Source: Coriolopsis trogii
Taxonomy: Eukaryota > Basidiomycota > Agaricomycetes > Polyporales > Polyporaceae
Assembly (NCBI GenBank): GCA_020543525.1
Contig: JAHYIO010000023.1
Span: forward strand, 1,178,001 to 1,242,000
DNA: 64,000 nucleotides
Direction of reading: 5' to 3'
A program made the translations under genes and the position numbers. Positions 36,521-47,685 of the stretch are shown one piece after another. The notes beneath the pieces were generated by a model. The model was not told the origin of the DNA and searched no databases. It saw only the letters and a list, made by a program, of their open reading frames with translations. Numbering within the stretch: the first letter of the stretch is position 1; the number at the start of each line of letters is the position of its first letter.

Positions 36521-39500
36521 CAAGAGGACCGGCGTCATCAGGCGCCTGTGACCTGTCATCGGCGTCTGAGATTCCATATGTGGCGAGAACCGGGTCGCTA
36601 AAGCTCAAGTCGATCCAGTTCATGCCAAGAACCACGTCACCCTGCCGTCCAACAAGTTGCTGTCCCCTACGACACCTTCAATATGTTGAGTCTTGACGCA
36701 GCTTCTTGTGCTGTGTCTTTGCGCGATTCTTACTGGTTTGTCTTCAGAAAATGGCTCTTCTCATCGCGACTCTTCGTCAGAAGCTATTCCAAGACCGGAA
36801 TTGGTCGACATGTCTTTGCCAGGGAGTCTCGTTGGGACAAATTGACGTAAGTTTAGTAGGTGTCGTCGCCCTTTAGCACAGAATGCCCACGCTTGATTTA
36901 CCCTCAAAGACGGCAGAGCAATGATTGCAGGTGCTACTCCTTGGCAAAAAAAATCTACATACAACCGCCGTGGTACTAGGCGTGAACGTGCCCTCGCGTA
37001 TGTATGTCAGTCTGGCTTTGCCGCACTCCGTTGATTTCTGGTCCTCGATCCCATCGTTTATCAGGACTCGTGCGGCCGACGTGACAAAGAGCGGGGGTCT
37101 CGGTCACGACCTTCAACCTGTTAAGTTGATGCACGGTCAGTGGCCTGCTCTTCTCGGCGGCAGGCCCGGGCGTGACGGGGACGTACGTGCGGCGTACGCA
37201 CTCGTGAATCAAACCATATCTCTGCTGGGCACGCCGGGGAGGAGTTTGGCCGTGCGTATTGTTCTTCACAGTGCTCGGAACTTGCTCGATCGCACCTGCT
37301 TCTATGACACGTATGGCACAATATTGATCTCGCCCGCGTTGTGTCGACTACAGCCGACACGTTGCACGATCCAAGACTGTACGGACGACTTCATGCCGTA
37401 GTTAGGTGAGAGACCGAAGGTTCTTCCAATGTGGATCACTCCCTTGCTTAGATGTACACACTGACGAGTATCGCTTTCAGGATGTGGTCCGCGTCTTCAT
37501 CCAAGTAGTCACGCCGTCCGAGACGTTCCAAGAAGTGCCGCTCCCGCCGTTTATGCGTGGTCTCATGTGGCAAAGAAGGTCGATTTGAGCGACCGGCGGG
37601 CAAAGAACGGGTAATACGTTGCGTCCTCAATAACCACAAAAGCCTACATACCACTCCCACGCTGCTGCGCCGAGCTGCCTTTTCGGACACGTTTCGCGGG
37701 GTGAGCGACAGTCGTCCCTTCTATGCTCATCGTTCGATCATCCCTTCCGCTCTCACATCTGCCGGTTCCATTCTCCATGTGATATCGCGAGCCAGACAGG
37801 TGCAAGTGAAGAAAGAAGTCGCATGCATTGAGAACATGCACGCCATGACGTGCCCATCGCGGGGCTGCTCCGGCTGACTGGAAGACCGCCAGTCTCACCG
37901 GAGAAGTCGACGGTGAGAGACTCCTTGGCTTGTGTCGCCTGCCACATCTCACGAAGTCAACAGTATCGACGAACTGCGCACCTGCGCGTGCGACACATGA
38001 GAGAGCTGAATCAATGAAAGTACGTACATACGTTGATCACACGTCTCCGCTCCCCACATTATACACACTACACCCGCCGGCGGTGCCACAATGCTGCAGC
38101 GTGTTGTGTGGCGCTTGGCGCTTTTCCACACCCTTTATGGGCGCTATGTTGCTGTGCGGGAAGGTTGGCGTCGACCACAACTGCCAAGGCTACGATCGGT
38201 AGACCATATGTGGCCACGATCTGTCTTGGTATGAGAAGTTTTGAGATGAAGTTTGCACATGCTCCTGCGACGTTGACTGCGGCTGACATATGATGGGCAC
38301 ACGACAGGACATTCTCCCGCGCTTGCACATCTGAAAGGCAAACATCGAGATGAAGAACGCCATATCACCTTCACGCAGACGGCCATGCTGTCGTACGATT
38401 CGCGGGACGTTTTGCGTGCGAGGTCCGTGTTCTCAAGTTCTCGTCCTCGAGTGGGAGGCGGACGCACTCGCGATGCGGATGCTCTCCGCAGTGTAAGCAT
38501 GCTACCGAAAGAGGTTCTGTGATGCTGCGCACGGGCAGGCTTGTGTTCACGATGAGCTCATTTTTACCTGGCACTCCCACGCCCACATCCCAGGCTCCTG
38601 CTAGTCAGTGTCATCGCCCCGATCGCTCGTTTGAGATCAGTCGAAGGAGCAATGGCAACACGAACGTGGTAGATGCCTAGCTGCTTATTACCCACTTTCG
38701 CTCGCCAAGCAGATTGCATGCCACAACGTGGAGCGGTCTTCTCCAGATCGCAAGCCGTCACGCAACTCGAGCGAGCAGGAAAGATTTCAAGATGCTCACG
38801 GACATTCGCTCGTTTGCTCCGTACTCGGACGGACATTGTTCTCTTCAAGACGTGTCTCGGCCTCAGGCGCGCGGATCAACGAAGTCGTGAACCCAAAATC
38901 CATGGACTGTTGCCGTGAGTGCTCCAAGCGCTCCGCCACGCGGCAGTCCCTCATGGAGTGGCTGCCTGGTCGTGCACGCTTCGTCACGTACGGACAGCTA
39001 TGGAAGTTGCAGCGACTTCGCGGAGAGTGGGGGTGCGGTGCGGTGCCTGTGCCGCGCTCGTCCTGTCGCGGTCGATGCGCAACTCGGACAATCCGTCGCG
39101 GCTACCCGTCGGCCGTCGTTCTTCTTGTACAGGTCTGTGCGCTCGTGCATCGTACACGGCAATGCGCTACCCCCGTGCTCAGTGTGGTGCCTTCTTTGCT
39201 GCAGATCACGCGCTAGATGCTTGTCGAGGACCGTCCGCGCAAGTCACGGACCTTCGCGCAGGTCGGTACCTTCACGACCAGGTCGGACATTCTAGCGCGA
39301 CGAAGCTGACACTGTTTTTTTGCCTTCACTCCCCGGCTCCGTTCTGATCCCAACGTGCATAGTCTTGTCAACGGACCGGGGCAAGGCAAGAAGTATACTT
39401 ACTGCTTCGAACTGACCAAGAAGCGCTTCCACTCGAGAGCCGAGATCTCACAATACCCCGCCCGGGGTGACCGAAGAGGTACGAACGACGACCGTATCCA

Positions 39501-40226
39501 AGCAGCCCGCGCGTGCAATCTTCACGCCCTGGCAGTCAGCCACAGAGCACGTCGTACGCGCAGTCTGCAGACGACAGAACTGGCGACACAGCCATGCAAC
39601 ACCAAGCGTGCATCTGCACGCAACGCACGAGGGACCCCTTCGCAGTTGCAGTCCCGAGATGCCGGCGACGGCGGTGCCGTCACTCATGCAGTGGGGGGTC
39701 GCGATCGGCCGCAAGCCTGGGCTGGCAGCGGGGCATAACGGCATGCGCATGTTGGGGCAAATGGCATGCTTCCGAACTGAAACCACGTCCGCAATTCCGT
39801 GACATTCAGACTATGTACGACGACGTATGCGCGCGTATCGACCCATCAGCCGGCATTTGTGATCTCGCCCGTCTGTTCCGTCCACAGTCAATGGTCAGGT
39901 CTGTGATCATCCATCCATCCCGTCCATCCGTGCGTGCGTCTATTCCATTAATTTTAGATTCCTTTCCCTCCCTATCGCCGCAGAAAAAACCATCACGATA
40001 GGAGCTTGCTCTCATCTCAATTGCCCTCCTCAGACACGCCCGGCTGGGTCGGCCTCGGACTCCGGGTGACGACATTTGAACTCCCAAAAGATGGACGCTC
40101 GCTCAGTCAACAGAGCACAACGGGTTTCCTAAACATCGCGCCTCGAGCGCTGCTGAGCGCTCGAGCGGCATGTAGAGTACCGCACGATGCAAAACCTGTC
40201 AGCAGCACCACCCTTCGAACGACAGT

Positions 40227-40246
40227 GACAAAGACAAAGACAAAGA
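40227..40246. repeat. Short tandem repeat (ACAAAG)n
   Basis: About three copies of the hexamer ACAAAG in non-coding sequence. A microsatellite-scale feature. Confidence 0.8.
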
Positions 40247-40564
40247 CATGACCCAGCTCAGCATGCATATGACCTCCACAGGCCACAGTACAGGCCCACG
40301 GGAACGGGGAAGAGGCATTGCGCGACAGCCGGGCGAGAGGGGCCGGAAGAACGGGGGATTCCTACAGCCAACTTGGCTCAGAGCTTATGTGTGCAGAGAG
40401 CCCGCGCTCCCATGCACATGCACATGCGCACGCCATCGCGAGCTTACTCCTTCCCCCCCTGCCGGATCTCCCGCTGTCGCTGGTTCAGGCTCCTGCGATC
40501 CTCCCTTGGGTGGCCACTCGCGCCCTCTTCGTACACATGTTCGGGTGGATGAACGAGACCTCTT

Positions 40565-40592
40565 CGGTTTTCGGTTTTCGGTTTTCTGTTTT
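40565..40592. repeat. Heptamer tandem repeat (CGGTTTT)n
   Basis: Three perfect copies of CGGTTTT and one variant CTGTTTT, followed by a partial copy. It lies in the gene-poor stretch. Not telomeric in sequence. Confidence 0.85.
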
Positions 40593-41851
40593 CTGTGTAT
40601 GCGATGGAGCGAGCGTCCGCCGTCGATAAGCAGGCGCCGGCTCGTTCCGTCCAAGCTCCCCAAGAAAGAGTCGCAAAGTAAGTAAGTGGTGGCGCCGTCG
40701 TGGCGTCACGGACAAACGCGCGAGCGCCCCCAGGCCTTCGACCGCACCGCGCTCGCTCAGGCCTCAGGCCTCAGGTCTCTAGATCTGTGATAGTATGCAC
40801 CAGCATACGCCATTTCCCATCGTCTCCAGGAGGTGCGGCAGGTCCTGCCGCGTATCGCGTGCGAGAGAGAAAGAAAAATCATCCCAGGTCCTGACTCCTG
40901 ACTCGTGAGGCGTTTCGGACAGTTAGGGCCCAGTGCCCATGAGAAGCTTGACCGTACGTACGTACAGGTGGCCAATGGAGTCGGACGAGTCTGATGTCAC
41001 CGTCAGCAGAGGTACCCGTCCGCAGACATGGTGCCTTACATCATGGTCTTTGTTTCCTGACCGCATGCTGGCAGCCATACATTCCACATGTTCAACGAGA
41101 ATAGCTGCTGTCCCCCCCTCCCCCCTCCCAGCCCGTTCATGTCCAACGCACATGTCGAACGATGTCAATTCACGGGAACGGACGGCCAAAAGGTGGGTAA
41201 TCCACGGAGGAGCGGACTGAATGCGGCGGCGGGAATAAGAAGACATGGACCGTCTGCTCCCGTCACTGGCCGATGACACATCCCTGATGGCAGAACGCGG
41301 GAAGACGCGTGCTTGTGACCGCGTCCGAAGCTCTCAAGGCACAACTCAGCGGCACAGAATCCCGGACAAACGACAAGACCGAGTTCCCGACTGACCCACC
41401 CGAACTGGCACACGAAAGACCCAAAGTGCTGGGGCTGAAGGAAGTTCCAAGATTACAAACGGCGACTGTATGCTATACTACACAAGGGATGTACCCCAAG
41501 AACTGCGAACTGCCAACCGTAAACCGTAAAACCGGGAACTAGGGAGGTAGCGGGCGGCGACAATCCTATCGCCGCTGCTGCCATCTTCCCTAACGTCACA
41601 AACTATGCATGTGCGAGATGCGGAGAGGGTGCGCGCGCGAGGGGGATGATGCGAGGTAGTATAGAAGAAGTGCAACGCTTCAAAGCTGTCTGTAGGGTCT
41701 CTGTCCGTAATCGAAACAACGGTTGGCTGATTGTAGGCATACACAGCGGGGGGCTTCAGGAGGGGTACACACGGGCGACGGATGACGAGTGACGGAGAAG
41801 ACGGAGAGGGCCTTCACCATGTGGGTGAAGGTCCAGAGGGATCAAGAGGTT

Positions 41852-42013
41852 CTGTTGATCAAGAGCGAGCGTCAGTCGATGAACTAAGATCATACTTTGC
41901 GATGGTTGCAGAATCGAGATCAAGGTGACGTGAGCCAAGTTAAGGCAACACGACGTGCAAAAGGGGACGTGGAGTGGGAGAGGCAAAAGAGCAAAGCGAC
42001 AGGCTGTACTCAC
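41852..42013 (-). other. Possible 3' UTR intron of the small peptide gene
   Basis: On the minus strand a strong donor GTGAGT at 42013 lies 40 nt past the stop, and an acceptor GATCAACAG ends at 41852, giving a 162-nt candidate intron. It would be in the 3' UTR if the peptide model is right. No coding role seen. Confidence 0.3.
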
Positions 42014-42052
42014 CTCGAGCCGGGACAAGAAATGGCAGAAGAGGGTGCATGT

Positions 42053-42249
42053 TTACCAGTCGGCAACGGTGACCCAAGCCTCCCGGCGCTCAGCAGGCGC
42101 CTGGTGTGTCCAAAAAGCAATATTAGATTGTGGACACACGAAGTGGGGGATCGACGGGTACGCACGGGAACAGGGTTCGCCTGCGCGACGGTGAAGGCAG
42201 TCGCGACGACGGCGACGACGGCAAGAAGGTAGCGGAAAGAGGCCTGCAT
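42053..42249 (-). CDS. Small secreted peptide precursor, candidate signalling peptide
   Basis: Two-exon reading, 43 residues. Exon 1 (42249-42166) encodes a classical signal peptide, MQASFRYLLAVVAVVATAFT then VAQANPVP, with likely cleavage after AQA. The intron 42165-42101 (65 nt) has donor GTGCGT, a CTAAT branch-like site and acceptor ACACCAG, and joins in phase 0. Exon 2 (42100-42053) encodes APAERREAWVTVADW and TAA. The Arg-Arg pair followed by Glu-Ala is the arrangement cut by Kex2 and Ste13-type proteases in fungal peptide precursors, leaving EAWVTVADW or WVTVADW. The leader is CT-rich, ATG context is CAAAACAATG, and a TATA-like element lies 107 nt upstream. I do not recognise a family. 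If the intron is not spliced, the frame instead gives a 79-residue protein without the clean end. Splice model and function are inference. Confidence 0.55.
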
Positions 42250-44831
42250 TGTTTTGTGGGGGAAGGGAGCTGGGTGGCTGTAAGGAAAGTGTGGTAGAGG
42301 CGCAGACGGGGAGTAAGCGGCGGGGAGAACAAGGACCGGGCGTCGAGGGGAGGGCTTAAGTATAGGTGGGAGCGTCCCTGGGGAGAAGGTGCCCGACGGA
42401 GAGGAAGACCGATCGTCTGCGGACAGACTCTCGAGCTGGGCCTGGGAACACTCGATATTGCACTCTGCGTCCCCAACCTTAACCCCTCGCCCGCTTCCTT
42501 TTCCATTCCCTTGCGCTCACCGCGGCCGCGGCGGGGAGCAGCTCTGGGCCCGGCCGACGCGACCTCCGCCGTCCCCTGTTCCTGATCGATGGCCCCGCCA
42601 ATCATGCCGCCGCCCTCCTCAGTCGTCCACATCCTCCTCCTCGGCCCCTCCTTCCGCAGCATCACCTTGTTTCCTCCGCCGTCATTCGCAGCCACGACAT
42701 ACCGAACTGTGCCCTCGCCCGTAATTAGCAGCGCTCCTGACGTGCTTGTCCTCTCGACGATCTGTGGCTTTGACGTCAGGCTAATTGCATCCCGCAAGGC
42801 ACCCCCCTGCCGAGTGTATTTCGGGGACGCGGATCTTAGCCTCCAATAGCATCAAGTACGTACGCCTGCTTGCAAGTCCAGCGTTGCAGCCATCCACGGC
42901 GACGTCGACGTCGCTTGGTGGGACGCGTGAGGAACACGCGCATTCCAGGTACCTCGCCCGACACCAGGGCGGCCATGCATCGTGAAAATGCCATTGCGCC
43001 GTAACAGCCCGGGCATCAAGTGTCAGAAAAATGTGTCTGCAATTCCGTGCAGGTTCTCGAATCCGTCAGGGTCCACCACCTGCCCGTTCTCTCTCAACTT
43101 ACATTTGCGTTTCCCATATGCGCCCATCCCAGAACCCCGGCGGCGATTTCGAATATCGAAGACGGCAAGACGCTCGTCAGACATATCCTGGCACACGGAC
43201 CAGACATCGGACTGATGACGTAGCCCGCGCAACGCGTCCTGCAGATGTCCCCAGTCAGAACACATCTCGACACATCGATATCGACATTGGCCACACGGAC
43301 AGAGGCATATGCACCCCCGCGCGCACGCAAAGGGAGAGAAACATCGCGTGGGGCCTGAGCTAATTCGACGCAACCGGACCCACGATGGAGAGCATTCGCC
43401 TGTTCGCCTTATCGTGCCCATGTCCGCCCGGTTCCCATGTCCTTCTCTCGCCAGCCAGCTGACAGACACTTGGTGGGGCGAGCGAGCGCACACCGTGCCT
43501 GCCAGGGAGGCGGCGGAATGAGCCAATGACGCACTCGTCGTGGATGTATCCCTGCGCGCTGGCAAGCGCTCCCTCTACTTCCTCCGACTTCGGCGGCTCG
43601 GCTTTGGCTGCGCACCGGAAGGCAGGCCAATCATCATGCATACAAACCCTGCGATGTGAGGATGACTGAAATAGCATCGACAGAGTTTATGTCGCGGTGG
43701 TAAGCTTTGGACCCCTGAACATGCCGGTCATGATCTCCGGGGACTTGCTGATATCGCGTCTATGTCCGTGCGTGTCGCGATGCATCTCTTTGGTGTGCGG
43801 ACATCTGACCGTTGCATGAGGGAAGCTTTCAGCGAGCAGGACAGGAACAAGATCTAGGAGAAGGCGGGACGCTATTCCAGCCGTTGTATGGCGACCACTG
43901 GCGACCGTCACGCATTGCCCCGACGAGCCTCCGTCGCTCCCGAGCAGCAAGCGGCCGAGTTGCGGACACGCAAACTTGCGGCGCACATATATCATGATTC
44001 GGTGGTTCTGCAGTGGCCTGGCTAAGAAGTGGTGGCGTCGTACCTCGATCGAGAGCGTGCTTGGTAGGGGGCGCCACACAGGAGACAAGGCTGCATTCAA
44101 CCTTATTCATTGCGTCCCGACATGAATGCTACCTTGGAACCTGAACTCATATCCCTAAGAAGACAAGCCGTCAATTACGCCCGACTTGTCTCGGCGGAGA
44201 ATGCTTGACCGGGCTGAATGTCCTTGCGCAATCCGAGCGGCATTGCTCACTAGGAAACATGCAGACATACGCACCGGCGTGATGCTTGTTCATGCCATCC
44301 CTGCACCCTCATGCATGTCCCTTCCCAAGACCTGTGCCCGTTCCTTCTCGACCAGACGGACAGAAGTGAGAACGCACGTCGTCACGGCGTTCTTCGTTCG
44401 AGCCGTCAGCATGTCCAAGTCCCCTGTTGACGTATCGGCGCAGACGAGCATGCGACGCGGTCAGATCGGGCAACCAGTGTGTTTGGGAAGATGACAAGCA
44501 GCAAGATGCACGTCGGCAGCGGTCGTGCACGTCGAGGTCAGAGGCAAAGGATCACCGCGACCAGTCAGGCGCTTCCCTGGATCGCGATAAGCATCTGATG
44601 CGGACCGCAGTACCGCACGGGCGTCTGCTCGCCTCACTCGCTCCCGCTCCAAAACCTTGAAGTTGCCCGGCGGATCCGGGATCGCGATTGACTTTCGGTC
44701 TGTGTGTTGTTGGCGACCGTCACGTCCGCCTCAGGCTCTGACTGCGCGCGTCCACAGCCTTCGTCCGCAACCACACGGTGGCGCTGCTCTTGTAGTAACC
44801 ACTGCGAGTCGCTGCTACCACGGATCCGAAG
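42250..44831. other. Gene-poor stretch upstream of peptide gene
   Basis: The first 120 bases are the leader and promoter of the peptide gene on the minus strand. The rest, to 44831, has only short frames with no recognisable protein and no RNA gene that I could find. The right end must hold the promoter of the SAC3-like gene. Confidence 0.5.
42356..42366 (-). promoter_or_regulatory. TATA-like element of the small peptide gene
   Basis: CTATACTTAAG on the minus strand, about 107-117 nt upstream of the ATG at 42249. It is followed by a CT-rich leader running to CAAAACAATG. The arrangement is typical of well-expressed fungal genes. Confidence 0.45.
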
Positions 44832-47321
44832 ATGCCACCGCGAGGCTCGCGCAGAGGAGGAGGAGGAGGAACGGACTCGAGGAACGATCCGCCGACCCGG
44901 GGATCTTGGACACGGCGTGCGCCTCGGGGCCTGCCTAGAACGAGTGCGAACGCGAACGCGACGGGCCAGCAGCCTCAGCACCGGGTGTACGCGCCTGGGA
45001 AGCGGCATATGGAGCTCATGCCGTCCGTCAGCCGGAGCAGTGGCTTGGACAAGGACGGGGACGCGTGAGTTTGTTCTTTGTGGATCAACCATGCAGAGGA
45101 AGAGGCGGACGTCGGCTCTGTTGCGACTGCGCGTTATGCACAGTGGGACCGCAGCGAGCTCACGTTCCGTCTGGAGTGGTGTCGACGGGTGGCGGGGAAG
45201 CCCTCATCGCGGACTGAGCTGCCAGCGTGAGGCGAAGGGCAGGGCGATGGGCTAACCTTGTGACGGTTGCGAATGCCTTCGGGCTGCCCATCTCATGTCG
45301 GAAACCTTGAAGACTCGGAAGCTGACTTGGCTTAGCTTTGCAGGCTGCGAGATCCGACGGTGCAAGAAGAATACCGCGCGTTCATCGAGGAGAAGGTGTG
45401 TGAGCCCCGGCGTCAGCTACCGCTCCTCACTTCCGGTCTGTCGAGGAAACACAGGCCCGCACCATTAATCACGGATGCTGCTTCGCATTCGGCCTGGCGT
45501 CCGTATTCTGTCATATGCGCTCACATGGAGCGACTGTGGCATGATGCAGACGCTTGTGAGCCAATGTGTGCAAGGCGCACGACGTATGCGCCGGCATTGG
45601 GCTGATAAATGGAACTCAGAAACACCGCACACATGCTCCTGGTAGCGGACATGGGCCTTCTGGGCAGACTAGTGATCTCCTGCCGACTTGTGACGCTTTG
45701 GAAGTTCGAAGAGAATCCTCCTATCGCGACATTCATCTTCGTTGGCAATGCTCGGCTCTAACGGCTGCCCGAGCACACTGCTTTCCGTATGAGATCATTC
45801 TCCGGAACTCCTTCATAGGCTTCTCAGACCCGGTCTGCTTCAACCCGACAAGAAACTCATCCGTTCTGCTCAGGTGAACGATTACTGGAAGAAGTACCCA
45901 CTGCGATCCCATCATGATGCCAGTCGTGAAGATGCCGACTCTCAAAGGCACAGGCAAGAGATGGAGGGCAATCTCTTGATACTGTTCCGTAGGGTCATAC
46001 TTTGTGGCGGTAAGATGCAGATGGCTCACGTCCTCTCCGCACAGGCAAGCTGCGCGAAGGGCTTCTCTCCACGCAGCGGCGCGATTCGTTCGCTCGTGAA
46101 GGTTTGTGCCAAGGGGCTTGTCTCGGGTCTAAAGCTTCTCAAATGACGGGCCACTCTATACTAGTGTATGAAACATCCTTGCATCTGTCGGTGCTGTTCA
46201 AGTCCCCGGCGCAGACGACCTCCACGCTCTCCCATCTGTTTCCCGATCTCTACGTCCCAAAGGAGACGCCTTCGCCTTGCGCATCCGCGCCCGGGTCCAC
46301 CGCGTCGAAGTCGCGACCAACACCCAATGTACAACTTCCCGCAACAAATTCACGAGCAACAGGATCCCCATCCGACATCCCACCCACCGCGCTCTCGACC
46401 ACGCTGATAGCCCTCGTCCATCAGCTGGTGCAGTCGTACCCGTCCCAGCTCGCGTTCCACGACCAACTCCGCCAACTGCACCCATCGCTCCAGGACATTC
46501 TGCGAGCGCCTGCCCTGAGCGACGCGCCCCCGTCTTCGCGTTCTTCTGCGCGTTCCGCGGCCGCGTCGTCTTCGAACGAAGGACGACGTCCAGGTGCAGG
46601 TTCTCTGCCGTCACCGCGTGCTGCTTCCCCAGGGCTATCCGTGCCATCGCCGCACGCGACCGCGGCGCGATCGCAGCCATCGGAGGTATATCCGCCATCT
46701 TGGCTATCGTTGCCCCCATCGCGATCTCACGCACACGTTCAGGCATCTCTACCTTCAGTCGGACCTCGAGGGGCGCACGCAACGGACTGTGGCGAGAGTT
46801 CTGGGCACGCGTCTGCGCGCGACTGGATCCTCGCCCTCGCGCGGTGCGTGCGCACCCGGAATTACGCCCGGCTGGACGGTCTCACGCATCGCGGCGCGTA
46901 CGCGCGGTTTGTCGGCACCTGTGCCGCCCGAGAGACGCAGTGTGGCGGAGCTGAAGGGGAGCGCACACCGGGCGGGCACACGGACAGAGGCGGAGGCAGA
47001 GGCGCAGAGCCAGACCTCGCGCTGGAGGTGTTGGCGACGCTCATCGAGGGACTGCTCGACAAGGCGCGCGAGACGACGTGGCGCGTGCTGCGGGCAGCGT
47101 ACCGGGAGCTCTCGCTGCGCGCGACGCTGGGGGAGACGACGGGGGGCGGCAGCGGGACGACGGGCGAATGGCTCGCGCGGTCGCTCGTCTTGGGGCGCGG
47201 TGGGGACGGCGAAGACGAGGGCGGCGTGGAGGCGTGGCTGGAGACGCGGCGTGGCTTGGGGGAGGCGAGGCGGAAAGAGGGCGAGGGGATCGAGGGCCGG
47301 TGGATCCTGGCCAAAGCCTGA
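44832..47321 (+). CDS. SAC3/GANP-like protein (tentative)
   Basis: A multi-exon gene. The chain 45924-45988, 46045-46101, 46165-47321 is in phase at every junction and reads SREDADSQRHRQEMEGNLLI, LFRKLREGLLSTQRRDSFAR, EVYETSLHLSVLFKSPAQ and TTSTLSHLFPDLY. That order (RxLR..., then VYE..., then a helical Q...L...LY block) resembles the SAC3/GANP domain of mRNA-export and THP3-type proteins. Downstream RDWILALARCVRTRNYARL and ALEVLATLIEGLLDKARETT with WRVLRAAYRE look like its PCI-like half. Upstream exons include 44832-45064 (MPPRGSRRGGGGG..., HMELMPSVSRSSGLDKDGD) and 45344-45395 (LRDPTVQEEYRAFIEEK). The join between 45065 and about 45155 and the exons between 45396 and 45873 are not resolved. 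A Ser/Pro-rich insert lies in the middle. Stop TGA 47319-47321. Family assignment is tentative; a gene here is likely. Confidence 0.5.
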
Positions 47322-47685
47322 CCCTGGTCTCTCTGGGCGGTCGATGGTCGGCCCCGGTCGGCCTGACAGTGGGAGCACACTTGCGGGGGGAGCGGCGTTC
47401 GGCTCACGATTGGGTTTTCGGCTGCTGGACTCGTCAAGGTTGTGTCTGGAGGAGGTTGAGATCCGCGTGGTCTGCCACCCGCACCGGCACCGGCACCACG
47501 CACGGTCTGCCATGCCGAGTTTGCTGGGTTATGCTCAAGGTGTGGGGTGCACAGATATGGTCAGATGACAAGACAGGCTGGCTCAGCTTCTGGCATGGAA
47601 GCCCGAGCGGTGTATAATACAGTATGGACAGACAGAGGGCAATTGCAAGCGGCCGTACGCCGTGCCAGGACATTCCGTGTTGGAA
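47322..47685. other. Convergent 3' intergenic region
   Basis: 3' flanks of the SAC3-like gene and the PPC decarboxylase gene, which point at each other. No feature seen. Confidence 0.55.

Larger units (their letters stand above)
36521..42052. other. Gene-poor stretch, no recognisable coding sequence
   Basis: About 5.5 kb in which open frames on both strands are short and without protein-like composition, conserved motifs or a consistent exon chain. It contains short tandem repeats (listed separately), CpG-rich and CT-rich patches and a C-run at about 41114-41127. No tRNA, snRNA, LTR or terminal inverted repeat was found by eye. It could hold a non-coding RNA gene or very diverged sequence. 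Confidence 0.5.

Noticed and set aside
45733..46029. 98-codon minus-strand frame with hydrophobic stretches
   Set aside because: It overlaps the in-phase exon chain of the SAC3-like gene on the plus strand and has no recognisable family.
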